A stretch of DNA of 38,674 nt from Mediterraneibacter faecis JCM 15917 (GCA_001312505.1 BBDW01000020.1:1-38674); one strand, 5' to 3'; counted from the first letter of the stretch, positions 28,035 through 37,737 are shown. Numbers and translations are program-made. Notes: generated from the letters alone by a model not told the origin.

Positions 28035-28603
28035 ATGAAAGAAGAAAAAACAATTTTATTTCAAGACAATTTTATACATAATTCTATTAAAGATGCATTC
28101 CTGCAACTCCTTATGAAAAAGGATTATATGCAAATCACTATAACGGATCTTTGCAAATATGCAGGTGTTAGCAGAGGAACATTTTATGCTCATTTTGGTA
28201 ACATAGGGCAGGTGGTTGATGAATTGTTTTCAGATGCATTATGTGATATTAAAAATATGGCGTTGCTATCAGAAAATGCATCGAATTCAAATTCAAAGAA
28301 GGGGCTTTGTTGGGTTCTTCGAAAGAATCCAAAATATCAGCCGCTTTTTTTCTCAGAAGCGTTGTTTCTTCAAGCTGTAAAGCATACTGTTGCGGCACTA
28401 AGGCAAGATTTTCTTGATTTAATGAGTGGCAAGACGGAATTGGATGAAGCTTCATTAACAGATTTATTGACAGTTCAAATTATGGGATGTTTGGGGGATG
28501 TGCAGAAAGCATCTGGGAGAGTCTGATGAGGAATGGTGCAGATTCCAGGGTTGCTTTGATCTCTTCCTTAAAGCAGGTTATCAGGGGGATTATTCAAAAA
28601 TAA
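28035..28603 (+). CDS. TetR-family regulator (one frameshift)
   Basis: About 189 residues. The N-terminal helix-turn-helix is typical (ITITDLCKYAGVSRGTFYAH). The C-terminal helical part reads through a G5 run near 28492 only if the run is three or six long: MGCLGCAESIWESLMRNG then VIRGIIQK and a stop at 28601. As given, the frame shifts and ends at 28526. It is divergent from the Lrp-like/acyl-CoA-synthetase operon and convergent with the DUF7916-EamA operon, either of which it may control. The ribosome site is weak (GGAG about 15 bases upstream). Confidence 0.78.
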
Positions 28604-28623
28604 GGAGAGTATTTCTACTCTCC
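28604..28623 (-). terminator. Terminator of the EamA-DUF7916 operon
   Basis: Stem GGAGAGTA / TACTCTCC with a four-base loop. On the minus strand it is followed by TTATTTTTG, inside the 3' end of the convergent TetR gene. Confidence 0.7.
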
Positions 28624-28624
28624 G

Positions 28625-29548
28625 TTAGCGAAGAAGGGACATTGCCATTCTTCGGTATGTATGGCGTTTTCCACGAATTGCCACGCTATAGGCTGTGATA
28701 TTCTCAGGTAATGCCATGCCCATATATCCGCTGTCTCCAATATGATGAATATCCGCACCGGCCATTTTACACATAAGAGCAATCTGACGAATGGTATCTT
28801 CATCTGCACCTTCCTGAGATGTTCCAATCGTTGTCATTGCCAGAGCACCTTTCTCATGCGCCTTTTTAATTAATTTACCGGCATATTCCATTGTGATCCC
28901 AGGAACTGTTCCAGGTGCCGGAAGTAATATCACGTCGGCGCCAGCATCGATAAAATCTACAATATCTTTTTCAGTAAGAATTTTTTCGCCTGCTTCTGAA
29001 ATGATTCCGGATGCATGCATTTTCCCGGCTGTAAGGATTACTCGGTCACCAACAGCATCTTTTAGCTTTGAAAGTGCCTGTATGATTGCTTCATTGTCTA
29101 CCCCCCCTACTCCAGGATTGCCTGTCAGAACAATCATGTCTACTCCCATATCGGCAGCTTTTCTTGCATTATCAACGGTTGCCTGGCGACCTGTTGTCAG
29201 ATTCCAGACAGACTCCTCGTCATTGTTTTTAATTGTAGCCGGTTCTAGATTTATCGCAACCATTCTTCCGGTAAGACGTTTTACTTCACGAATAGTATCT
29301 TCCGGTGATATATGTGGCAATCCCTGGATTACAGGCTGATTGACATCGAAAATATTTAACATGATCAAGTCTGCTCCAAGTGAGGTTACAAATTCTGCAT
29401 TTGTAATGTTCACTAACATCGGTGTTACTGTTCCAATTGTTTCCGCAGCAAGTGTTCTTCCTTCGCTATTTGCAATAGAAGTTAATAAATCAGACTTGCT
29501 ATAGGAAGATAATTCAGTTGCTGTTGTGTCTATAAGTCGCTTTGTCAT
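28625..29548 (-). CDS. DUF7916-type TIM-barrel protein
   Basis: 307 residues with the look of a phosphate-binding TIM barrel: LIMLNIFDVNQP, VAINLEPAT, DMIVLTGNPGV, VILTAGKMHASG, DVILLPAPGTVPG and MTTIGTSQEGAD follow one another as successive strands. It is a conserved Clostridia protein without an established reaction; the fold suggests an aldolase- or epimerase-like enzyme or phosphate-sugar binder. It lies 33 bases after the EamA transporter gene and is probably co-transcribed, so its substrate may be what EamA moves. The tract at 29101-29107 makes GNPGVGGVDN with a surplus glycine. Confidence 0.7.
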   Translation of the reverse strand: MTKRLIDTTATELSSYSKSDLLTSIANSEGRTLAAETIGTVTPMLVNITNAEFVTSLGADLIMLNIFDVNQPVIQGLPHISPEDTIREVKRLTGRMVAINLEPATIKNNDEESVWNLTTGRQATVDNARKAADMGVDMIVLTGNPGVGGVDNEAIIQALSKLKDAVGDRVILTAGKMHASGIISEAGEKILTEKDIVDFIDAGADVILLPAPGTVPGITMEYAGKLIKKAHEKGALAMTTIGTSQEGADEDTIRQIALMCKMAGADIHHIGDSGYMGMALPENITAYSVAIRGKRHTYRRMAMSLLR

Positions 29549-29581
29549 GAGAGTAGTTCCTTTCTAATAATATATATTTTT

Positions 29582-30562
29582 CTAAAAAATTTCCTGATTA
29601 AAGTAATTTTGATTGTCTGACATCCTTCTCATGTTAGTTTTTTTATGATTAACAATATAAATCCCTGCGCATACTAAAACTAACGCCATCAGACTCCCTA
29701 CATTAAATGCCTGTTTTACCTCTCCGAGTATCAGTGCTGATAAGATCACGCTGCAAAGTGGATTCACAAATCCGAAAATCGCAACCTTGGAAACATCATT
29801 CCATGCAAGCAGTATAGACCAGAGCGTATATGCCACTGCTGAAACCAGCGCAAGATAAAATATAATTGCCAAACCACCGGCAGTTACATTTCCCAGGCGT
29901 CCGCCCATTCCAAGTCCAATTAAAGTCAGAACAATTCCGCCAATCGTGAACTGGGTTCCGCTTAATACGACCGGTGATACTTTTTTAGAAAAAAGATTAA
30001 TCAGCACAGTGGATATTCCATAAGACAACTGTGCAATCAGGATAAACCCTTCTCCAATCAACTGAAAACCCATGTCCAGAGAATTTCCCATCAGATTGAT
30101 TACTACAACGCCTGCAAATCCAAGAATACATCCTGCAATTTTTCTGCTTGTCATTCGTTCATTTCGAAAGACCAGACAAGACAACAGAATTGCGATAAAA
30201 TTTCTAAGTCCGGTAATGATTCCACCCTTCACTCCTGAAGTGTGAGCAACGCCTATATAAAAGAAGAAATATTGTCCTACTGTCTGAGCGAGACATACGG
30301 GAACCGCATATTTTAAAAGTTCCCGATCAGGAAGCATCATTTTCTTTTCTTTGATTGATGCAAAAATTAATACCAAAATCCCAGCTAAAGTAAAGCGGAT
30401 TCCGGCAAAGACAATCTGACTTGCAGTGTCTGAAGAATCTACCTGCAGAAGGTGATACCCTGTCTTAATCACCGGGATTGCACTTCCCCACAGGATACAG
30501 CATACACAAGCAAGAAGTGCTACAATACCAGTTTGAGTCAATTTGTTTTGTTTTTGTGCCAT
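29582..30562 (-). CDS. EamA/DMT-superfamily transporter
   Basis: 326 residues with about ten hydrophobic helices in two EamA repeats. Typical pieces are ILWGSAIPVIKTGYHLL at the start of repeat 1 and GEGFILIAQLSYGISTVLIN at the start of repeat 2. Drug/metabolite transporters of this type export amino acids, nucleosides or other small metabolites. The start ATG follows a weak ribosome site. The downstream DUF7916 gene is close enough for one transcript. Confidence 0.82.
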   Translation of the reverse strand: MAQKQNKLTQTGIVALLACVCCILWGSAIPVIKTGYHLLQVDSSDTASQIVFAGIRFTLAGILVLIFASIKEKKMMLPDRELLKYAVPVCLAQTVGQYFFFYIGVAHTSGVKGGIITGLRNFIAILLSCLVFRNERMTSRKIAGCILGFAGVVVINLMGNSLDMGFQLIGEGFILIAQLSYGISTVLINLFSKKVSPVVLSGTQFTIGGIVLTLIGLGMGGRLGNVTAGGLAIIFYLALVSAVAYTLWSILLAWNDVSKVAIFGFVNPLCSVILSALILGEVKQAFNVGSLMALVLVCAGIYIVNHKKTNMRRMSDNQNYFNQEIF

Positions 30563-30708
30563 TTTCTTATTTCTCTTTTCGTATAAATTTCGTTATTTCG
30601 ATTTTTTCAGGTTTTATTTTCAATATCTGATAGTTATTCGTTGCATAACGTTCATAAATAACATTATCACAAGAATGATACAATGCCAAGCTGAATTGAT
30701 AAAGCGTC

Positions 30709-30737
30709 TTGACATCAATATTATTTTAACATATGAT
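30709..30737 (+). promoter_or_regulatory. Sigma-A promoter of the AI-2E-type permease gene
   Basis: Perfect -35 TTGACA (30709-30714), 17-base spacer and -10 TATGAT (30732-30737), about 60 bases before the ATG. The remaining intergenic sequence (30563-30708) shows only short AT-rich repeats. Confidence 0.75.
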
Positions 30738-30798
30738 GAAAAATATCTTGTTGCATAAAAGTATAGCTGGCTGATTTTAAAAAATTAGGAGAAGGATA

Positions 30799-32021
30799 AT
30801 GGATTTGAGTAAGTTATCTATGAAAAAAATTCGAGAACTGATTATTTTTACAGTGCTGCTTGTAGTTGCATTGTGGAAATTTGAAGTAGTGATCGATGTA
30901 CTGAAAACGATAGGGGGAATTCTATTTCCCTTCGTACTTGGCGGAGCAATCGCTTTCGTGATCAATGTGCCAATGAGTTTTTTGGAAAAGAAGATTTTTG
31001 GCAAGGCAAAAGAAGAGAATAAGGCAGGAAAAAAGCTCGCCAGGCCGGTAAGTTTGCTTCTTACGATCATTTTGGCTGTCGGTGTAGTTGTATTAGTAAT
31101 GTTTGGTGTGATTCCACAGCTTACCCGGACAATAGCAAGTCTGATGATAAGTATTGCTAATTTTATTCCACAGATGCAAGACTGGATTCGAGAGTTTTCA
31201 CATAATAATCAAGATATTATGAAATTAGTAAATCAAGTACAGTTTAATCCCGATCAGGCAATTAAATGGGGAATCAGTATCCTTGGCAGCGGAGCAGGAA
31301 ATATGATGAATACGACAATGTCGGCAGTGGGCTCTATTGTCAGTGGATTTGCTACATTTTTCATTGCGTTTTCTTTTGCGTGCTACATTCTTTTTCAGAA
31401 AGAAAAACTGTATGTACAGATAAGAAAAGTATTTTTTGCATTTATTCCGAAACAAAAAGCAGAGGCATTCCTGAAAATTTGTTCTCTGACCTATCGAACA
31501 TTTGCAAATTTCCTTACAGGGCAGTGTGTAGAAGCTGTGATTCTCGGAAGTATGTTTGTTGTTACACTCAGTATTTTAAAAATGCCATATGCACTTTTGA
31601 TCGGAACTTTAATTGCATTTACTGCATTGATTCCGATCTTTGGAGCTTTTATCGGATGTGCAGTGGGTTGCTTTTTGATTTTTATGGTAAGTCCTAAGCA
31701 AGCAATTTTATTTATTATTGTATTTTTGATTCTTCAGCAGATTGAAGGCAATCTGATTTATCCGCATGTGGTTGGTGGCTCTGTCGGGCTTCCGTCAATC
31801 TGGGTGCTTGCTGCTGTTACGATCGGTGGCAATCTCATGGGAATCGTAGGAATGCTTATTTTTATTCCATTAGTTTCAGTTTTGTACACTATTTTCAGGG
31901 AATTTGTATATCTTCGTCTGAAGGAAAAAATATAAAACAAGTGACAAAGACAGTGGTGGAAGAATATACGGCAGAGGAAATTGCTGCAATGGAAAAAAAT
32001 ATAAAAAAGAATAGAGAATAA
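30799..32021 (+). CDS. AI-2E-family (PerM-like) membrane transporter (frameshift near the end)
   Basis: About 407 residues, the family's usual size. Several N- and C-terminal helices flank a soluble region (residues about 120-160), and the conserved IPIFGAFIGCAVG and QQIEGNLIYPHVVGGSVGL of the family are present. Members transport small ions or signals; few are proven. The frame as given stops at 31935, but adding one A to the A6 run at 31925-31930 continues it as IKQVTKTVVEEYTAEEIAAM and a Lys/Asn-rich end to a stop at 32019. That coding-like tail makes a missing base the likely explanation. Confidence 0.82.
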
Positions 32022-32031
32022 GAGGAAAACA

Positions 32032-32073
32032 AAAAGCGGAAAATCTCATTAGATTCAGAGGTTTTCCGCTTTT
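32032..32073. terminator. Bidirectional terminator
   Basis: A 16-bp stem AAAAGCGGAAAATCTC / GAGGTTTTCCGCTTTT with one G-T pair, between the convergent permease and DUF4349 genes. Confidence 0.85.
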
Positions 32074-32110
32074 AAGTGCTTTGCTTTACAAGAGAAACGA
32101 AGGAGAGCCG

Positions 32111-33064
32111 CTATTTGAAGTTTTCTTCATGATCGTTTTCTTTTGCTTTTTTCAGTTTTTTGAATGTTATTTTTTTGATGCTTTTCTTAACTATAACTAC
32201 GATAACAGCTATGACTGCTGCACATACAATAAGAATCGGTAATGCACCAAGAATTCCAATGATGAGATTCCTGAAACCGTGACCTACTTTATACAGGTTG
32301 TCTCCGAATCGATCTTTAATCTCTTCGAAGAAGCCCTTATCACCCGCATCTGTCATACGTTCGACTTCAAATATCTCTACATGTACTGTGCTGTAATCAA
32401 TCTGATTGTCCAGAAGTCTAAGTTGACTTTCGTAGCTTTCTATTTCATATCGAATATCGGATAATTTACTTTCAATGGCTAACAGGTCTTCCATATTTTC
32501 TGCAGTAGAAAGCAACTCCATCAAACGTGCCTGTTCCGTTTCTAAAGCTTTTTTATGACTTTCCACATCTACATACTGAAGTGTCACATCTTCCACGGAC
32601 TCATTTTCTTGTGTTACATTTCCAAGTTCACCGACGATATCCACGAATTCATTTAACTTGTCTGCCGGAATTCGTATGGTGTAGCTTGCATACCGGGTTG
32701 TCGTGTAAGAATAACTGTTGCCGCTGATAGAAGAATTCTCGACATAGCCACCTAGTTCCGTAGTTTTTGTTTTTAAGTTATTGAGTACAGAATCAAATTC
32801 TTTTGTCTGCAAAGACAGAGAAACCGTTCGGATCAATTTACGTCCATTTTCTACTTGAGCTTCCAATCCATTTCCTGAAGTGATTCCTGTATCGGCTGTT
32901 TCCGCAGGTTCTTCGCAGTATTCGTTTTCTGAATAATCTGTACCGTAGACAGATTCCATGGTTGCACTGTCCTCAGATGTCGACATTGATTTGCTTCCGC
33001 ATCCGACAGTCAGCAGAGCCAACATTAGTGCTAAGAAAAATGCAATTCTCTTTTTGAATTTCAT
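32111..33064 (-). CDS. DUF4349 membrane-anchored lipoprotein
   Basis: 317 residues. Signal peptide with lipobox LLTVGC (acylated Cys22), a low-complexity acidic linker, then the DUF4349 domain starting about RKLIRTVSLSLQTKEFD with a coiled coil (ESHKKALETEQARLMELLST...AIESKLSDIRYEIES) and a C-terminal transmembrane helix followed by a Lys-rich cytoplasmic tail. It is an extracytoplasmic envelope protein of unknown role. ATG 33064 is preferred to a longer frame because GGAGGTG precedes it. Confidence 0.83.
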   Translation of the reverse strand: MKFKKRIAFFLALMLALLTVGCGSKSMSTSEDSATMESVYGTDYSENEYCEEPAETADTGITSGNGLEAQVENGRKLIRTVSLSLQTKEFDSVLNNLKTKTTELGGYVENSSISGNSYSYTTTRYASYTIRIPADKLNEFVDIVGELGNVTQENESVEDVTLQYVDVESHKKALETEQARLMELLSTAENMEDLLAIESKLSDIRYEIESYESQLRLLDNQIDYSTVHVEIFEVERMTDAGDKGFFEEIKDRFGDNLYKVGHGFRNLIIGILGALPILIVCAAVIAVIVVIVKKSIKKITFKKLKKAKENDHEENFK

Positions 33065-33120
33065 ACAAACACCTCCATTCTGTTGATAGGCTTTGAGTGA
33101 ACATATAAAGGAACATTGAT

Positions 33121-33357
33121 TCACATTGGACAGCTTCTTTTTTCTCCTTTGTCCATGTCTCCGCGTAAATAGTGCCCATTAAATTCCATATTAATGTCAC
33201 GGATCTCTTTTTTACCTTCGATATACTCATCGTACATTTCTGAAAGTCTTGCCATGCAACCATCGCAGCTTGCAGAAATGTTGCCTAAAGATTCTTTTAC
33301 GATCTGTTTTCTTTCCTCTACGGTTGTATCTTTTATTAAAATGCTTTTGAATTCCAT
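33121..33357 (-). CDS. Small conserved CxxC protein, unknown function
   Basis: 78 residues, hydrophilic, without signal peptide or membrane helix. A CDGC motif near residue 33 and a C-terminal Cys could bind metal or be redox active. AGAGGTAA precedes ATG 33357, which I prefer over one 30 bases upstream. It lies just before the DUF4349 gene on the same strand. I recognise it only as a typical small Lachnospiraceae protein. Confidence 0.6.
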   Translation of the reverse strand: MEFKSILIKDTTVEERKQIVKESLGNISASCDGCMARLSEMYDEYIEGKKEIRDINMEFNGHYLRGDMDKGEKRSCPM

Positions 33358-33448
33358 GATAGTTACCTCTGCTTTCTTAAAAATCAAGTGATATTTCTAA
33401 TAAAAGTATAACATAAAACATGATCAACTGTATAGTTCTGGGAGAATA

Positions 33449-33484
33449 TAATCCACCCCCTGTCAATCGACAGAGGGCGGATTA
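33449..33484. terminator. Hairpin downstream of the chimeric gene
   Basis: 16-base arms with three mismatches or wobbles (TAATCCACCCCCTGTC / GACAGAGGGCGGATTA) and a four-base loop; no strong T run on either side. Confidence 0.6.
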
Positions 33485-33506
33485 TCTTAAAAAGATATGA
33501 AAAGAT

Positions 33507-33995
33507 TTATTCATATTTATCTGCAAAGCAGATGCGTTTTAATCCTAACAGTGGCGCAGCTCCGGAAGCAGTTGTTCCGAAGAACAGCACCTCCTTATCA
33601 AGATCTAAATAATCGATGATTGATCCGTTACAGAGAGTACTTCCGGTGCACAGAATCAATTCTGCATAGGAGTCGCGGATTTCTTCTTTCATGGCAGTTC
33701 CGTCTTCAACACGGATTCCAAACTTCAAACTTCCATTGATAATTGCAATAGTTACAGATAAAAGAAACATAACTCCTATTACCCCAAGGAAATAGGCTGT
33801 TGCTCTTTTCATCAGAGTTTCTGTGATATATCTTAAGATACTAAGATTTATGACATTAAATATACTTGTAAGAACCGAAATCACAACCATCAACAAAATA
33901 TATTTCGCATCTATTTTCCAAATATACTTAATGCAATATAATGTATTATTAAATGTTTTATTTTTTTTCAGATAGTCATCTCTCCTAGTATGCAA
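33507..33995 (-). pseudogene. Chimeric remnant: ABC-exporter membrane segment joined to DUF364 C-terminus
   Basis: The first ~95 residues look like the start of an ABC exporter membrane domain (YIWKIDAKYILLMVVISVLT). From about GIRVEDGTAMKEEIRDSYAE onward the sequence is the end of a DUF364 (putative heavy-metal chelation) protein (LILCTGSTLCNGSIIDYLDL, LFFGTTASGAAPLLGLKR). These families are not normally fused, so a deletion has joined two neighbouring genes in frame. The translation start is unclear: the first ATG reads through a ribosome site, and the ATG after AGGAGAG meets a stop at once unless one T is restored. It follows the ABC transporter operon and may be transcribed with it. Confidence 0.65.
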
Positions 33996-34003
33996 ATTTT
34001 AAT

Positions 34004-35241
34004 CTATTTGTTCACCTGATGTTTTTTAAAAATCCAATAACTAAATGTTGAAAATATAATCGCTCCAAATCCATTTACTATCATTGCCATATCCGGCCAT
34101 TTTATTACTACTTTGCCTATGCTATAGGTTATATATGATTGGAATGAAAAATCCGCAATCTTAGATGGTAATAATGACAACATTCGGCTCCAAGTATATC
34201 CACCTGTATCCGGTGATAAAAAGGTCGGTATTATAATTAAAAGAAAGGCAATGATAATAACACCATATGCGTTTTTTAGTACTGCAGACATCAAAAGCGT
34301 TATTCCTGCAATTCCCAAGGTAAAGAAATATGCTAAAATCAAGGCATAAATCGTTCCCTCTGCCATTGATAAGTGGTATCCAACTGATACCGCAGGGTAT
34401 TTTAATTGAATTGGTAAATCTGCACCATCTGTCCCAAGGAGGCCAAGATATACCGCAGAATAAATCAACGTAATTCCCCCCCAATATACACAAGTAGTGA
34501 ATAGCCACACCACAATAATTTTTGTGGAAACCAACCTGCTTTTCCCATATTTCATACACAATATTAGCGAATCACATTTAGATTGATATTCGCCTGAAAA
34601 AATCGGTGCAATTCCAATGCAGATAATCATCATAATCAGTACCGGCCATGTCAATGCATCCAAAATCATATCCCAACCTTTATGGTAACCATACTGATAT
34701 TCGGATATTTTTTTACTTCACCCTCCCAATAATCTGCTTCTATAGAAGTAAGTTTCCCATTCTCTTCTAGTAATTGAATATATTTTTGATCTCGGTCAAG
34801 ACGTGCCTGTGTAAAATCCTTTCCTGCATTATTTTCAAGAACATCTTTTATGTCACTTCCACTTCCAGGCTCTTCATATACATTTGTTATCAAACTTAAC
34901 AGCTCTTTGTTTGGCAGATAAAATGTACTATATTTTTCTTGGGACAGATAATGGTATGCTTCATTGTTTGAGCTTGTATCTGGGTTATTGATATATTCCA
35001 AATATTGATCTACAATTTCATTCACTCTATCCTGTGTTAGTTCTTGCCGCTGCTGAGTATTTTGCAACACCTCAACGGCAGTCATTCCACTAACGGTCTG
35101 GCCATTTTCATCTGTTGCTGTAATTTGAAAAATACTTGAACACACACAGAAAACTAAAAACAAACTACATCCTATAACTGATATTTGTGTCAACCTGCTC
35201 GTCCAGATCTTCTTCCATTCATATTTGATCATTCCACTCAT
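34004..35241 (-). CDS. ABC-2-type permease (one frameshift)
   Basis: About 412 residues: an N-terminal membrane helix after MIKYEWKKIWTSR, a long extracytoplasmic region (about residues 35-185), then five or six more helices. As given it is split into 191- and 221-residue frames at about 34693. Adding one T on the coding strand (ATCAGTTATGG for ATCAGTATGG) makes YPNISYGYHKGWDMILDALT, which joins both frames. It overlaps the ATPase gene by 23 bases and is its partner. The tract at 34476-34482 adds a glycine (YWGGITL). The cargo is unknown; antimicrobial-peptide or lipid export is common for such sigma-linked transporters. Confidence 0.8.
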
Positions 35242-36124
35242 TAACTATTCTCCCTGCTTCCATTTCATCTGAAAAATATTTCAAATATAAATCTTCCAAT
35301 GTCGGTTCAACATTAATGGCGTCATCAATTGGAGCTTCTGTAGATATGATTCTGGCCTCTACATGATTTGCTAATGCATGTGAATTGGCTATACAATACT
35401 GTGTCTCAAATTTTGTCCATTCTTTATTTGGAATTTTGCAGGACCATACTTCCCCATTAACTTTATCAAGCAGTTCTTCCGGCGTACCCTGCAAAATAAA
35501 ACAACCTTTTTTCATCACCAGTACCTGGTCTGAAATATATTCTATGTCTGATACGATATGTGTTGATATAATAATAATTTTATCTTTTGACATTTCAGAT
35601 ATAATATTTCGGAAATATGCACGTTCTTTAGGATCTAATCCTGCTGTTGGCTCATCTAAGATAAGAATTTTAGGATCATTTAACAAAGCCTGTGCAATTC
35701 CTAATCTTCGTTTCATTCCGCCTGAAAAAGTCCTTATTTTTCTGTTAGCCTCGTTTTCAAGATTGACCAGTCTTAATAGTTGTCTTGTTTTTCGCTTAGC
35801 ATATTGTGGCTGCAAACCTTTAATTGAAGCAATATACAGCATGAAATCTTGTGCTGTGAAACCTGGAGTATAACCAAACTCTTGCGGAAGATACCCCAAA
35901 ATGTCCCGAAATCTTTCACCCATCTGTATATTATTTTCACCATCTATTTTTATTTCTCCAGACGTAGGTTCAATTATTCCACAAATCATTTGTAAAAGCG
36001 TTGTCTTTCCTGCACCATTTGCACCTAAAAAACCATATACACCTTCCGTCAATATAGTATCTATTTGTTTCACTGCTATTTTATTTTTAAATTGTTTAGA
36101 AAGGTGTTCCATAGCTAATTTCAT
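35219..36124 (-). CDS. ABC transporter ATPase subunit (ABC-2 type)
   Basis: 301 residues. Walker A FLGANGAGKTT (residues 33-42), Q-loop LPQEFGYTPGFT, signature FSGGMKRRLGIA, Walker B ILILDEPTAGLDP and switch His ISTHIVSDIEY are all intact; a ~90-residue C-terminal extension follows. It pairs with the overlapping permease and lies in the operon led by the ECF sigma factor. Its P-loop is normal, in contrast to the lengthened P-loop of the sugar ATPase at 14520. Confidence 0.88.
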   Translation of the reverse strand: MKLAMEHLSKQFKNKIAVKQIDTILTEGVYGFLGANGAGKTTLLQMICGIIEPTSGEIKIDGENNIQMGERFRDILGYLPQEFGYTPGFTAQDFMLYIASIKGLQPQYAKRKTRQLLRLVNLENEANRKIRTFSGGMKRRLGIAQALLNDPKILILDEPTAGLDPKERAYFRNIISEMSKDKIIIISTHIVSDIEYISDQVLVMKKGCFILQGTPEELLDKVNGEVWSCKIPNKEWTKFETQYCIANSHALANHVEARIISTEAPIDDAINVEPTLEDLYLKYFSDEMEAGRIVNEWNDQI

Positions 36125-36871
36125 TTAGATTTCCTCCTGCTCTTTTAAGAAGTTTACGCATTTCTATCATCATACCAAGTAAAGCAATCAACCCTATCCC
36201 TATCCATATGCCAAATATGAGGTTTGAAATATTTTTACATCAGATATTTTAAGTATTGTAATTATGCAACTTAAGCATGCTCCCCATGCCCCCGAATATA
36301 ACGGTATATTTTCTTCTCTGCTTCTATTTAAAATTAACATACATCCAAAGCACATTATTATATAAGGAACTATTCCATATAAAATAACTTGCCAAATTAC
36401 AGTTTGTTTTAACATAGATATGCCAAGTGCCATAGTCATAAAAAACAATAGATCAAACAATCCAAATATAGTTAAGCGAACCATTAAAACTTTGCTGAAA
36501 GAATTCTTTGCTGTTATCTGTATTTCCAACATCCCCCCCGGTTGGAAGACATTACATAACTCCTTTGCATTAATGAGGCATAAAATGGGGGGGCCAGAAA
36601 TTGCGATTAATGTCCAAAACCAACTACTTATGTTAATTTGCTCTGTAATCAGCAGATATAATACTAAAGCAGAAACAATAATTTTTAAAAACCATGTTTC
36701 TGTTTTTATAAATCTCAACTGATCACAAAAAAATTCAGTGCTACTCATTCTTAAATTTTCTGGATGCAACGTTATCTTTTTCGCTTTTGCAATTGTTTCT
36801 TTGTATTTATGTGTATCATAGGCAGGTACCTCAATTTTATTTAGTTCCTTTTTTAAGCGTTTCTGAAACAT
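36096..36871 (-). CDS. Membrane protein of the ECF sigma operon, possible anti-sigma factor (frameshift near the end)
   Basis: About 258 residues. The N-terminal ~50 residues are soluble and charged, followed by some six transmembrane helices. Its position directly behind an ECF sigma gene (two bases apart) suggests an anti-sigma or sensor role. The frame ends early at 36200, but restoring one A near 36202 on the coding strand continues it as IGLIALLGMMIEMRKLLKRA and a stop at 36096, overlapping the ATPase start. Tracts at 36533 and 36587 add a glycine (PGGML) and a proline (GPPIL). I do not know the family name. Confidence 0.65.
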
Positions 36872-36873
36872 TT

Positions 36874-37377
36874 TTATATCTCCAATCTTCTCTTTAAACT
36901 TTTTTCCGCATTCTTTAGTTTATATCTTACCGTGGAGGCTGGAATACCCATAACCTGGGAAATATCCTTGATTCTGAAATCTTGATAATATCTTAAAATT
37001 ATAATTTCTTTTTCTATCTCTTCGAGTGAATTTATCGCTTCCCAAATATTTAATTGTTCTAATTTCCTATCAATCCCTCCAGAATCAAATCCTTCTATAA
37101 CTGTTTCTAAATTTACTTGTTTTGCTTTTCGCAAATAATCACGGATACAATTCTTGGCAATTACATATAAATAGTTTCTCAGTTTACCATACTCTTTGTA
37201 CCTATCTATATGCTTAAGAAACTTCAAAAAAACTTCCTGAGTTATATCTTGAGCCGCATTACTATTACCTACATGATAATAACAATACTTATATATACTC
37301 ATATAATTTTTCTGAATTACTTGATCTATTTCATCATTGCTATTTGTAAGTTTGATCAGTCGTTTATTTTCGAACAT
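36874..37377 (-). CDS. ECF-type RNA polymerase sigma factor
   Basis: 167 residues. Region 2 (YKYCYYHVGNSNAAQDITQEV, then LRNYLYVIAKNCIRDYLRK) recognises the -10 element. Region 4 ends with a helix-turn-helix (ILRYYQDFRIKDISQVMGIP, ASTVRYKLKNAEKSLKRRL) for the -35 element. It starts the four-gene operon with the membrane protein, ATPase and permease, a layout typical of envelope- or peptide-stress responses that drive their own transporter. GGGAGAT lies before the ATG. Confidence 0.87.
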   Translation of the reverse strand: MFENKRLIKLTNSNDEIDQVIQKNYMSIYKYCYYHVGNSNAAQDITQEVFLKFLKHIDRYKEYGKLRNYLYVIAKNCIRDYLRKAKQVNLETVIEGFDSGGIDRKLEQLNIWEAINSLEEIEKEIIILRYYQDFRIKDISQVMGIPASTVRYKLKNAEKSLKRRLEI

Positions 37378-37519
37378 AAAATTATCTCCCGGTTTTTCTG
37401 CTCTAATTCTCTAATAAATTATTATCCTTCTATAATGTATAACGATTAAACCTCAAAAAAAGCAAATTTTCTTTTAAATATTTTTGTAACTCTGCCTTTT
37501 TATCCATAACTTCAATGTC

Positions 37520-37655
37520 CCGTTTGATAACAACCAGGCAGAACGTGATCTTCGGATGATAAAAGTCAAGACCAAAGTATCCGGATGCTTACGAAGCTAT
37601 CAAAAATGCGATTACAGGTCACCCTGATTTCATCTTTGAGTATAGCTGGTTCTGA
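37520..37655 (+). pseudogene. IS66-family transposase remnant (C-terminal fragments)
   Basis: One frame reads [20 protein letters not shown] and SGC, the very conserved end of the IS66 transposase catalytic domain. A second frame continues [16 protein letters not shown] to a stop at 37653. A deletion or frameshift separates the pieces and no inverted repeats were found. The flanking sequence (37378-37519 and 37656-37935) holds the sigma-operon upstream region, a terminator and nothing else I can name. Confidence 0.7.
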
Positions 37656-37698
37656 ATAGTTACAGAGATCCTATAAAATAAGGACGTCAAAACTATGA

Positions 37699-37737
37699 CC
37701 AGACATTAGACAATTCGTTGTCGAATGTCTGGTTTTT
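37699..37737 (+). terminator. Rho-independent terminator
   Basis: 15-base arms CCAGACATTAGACAA / TTGTCGAATGTCTGG with one mismatch, a TTCG loop and TTTTT directly after. Probably the terminator of a gene now lost to deletion. Confidence 0.8.

Noticed and set aside
33507..33995. A genuine new ABC-DUF364 fusion protein
   Set aside because: The membrane part is too short, no ATPase domain is present and the start is doubtful; a deletion joining two genes is simpler.
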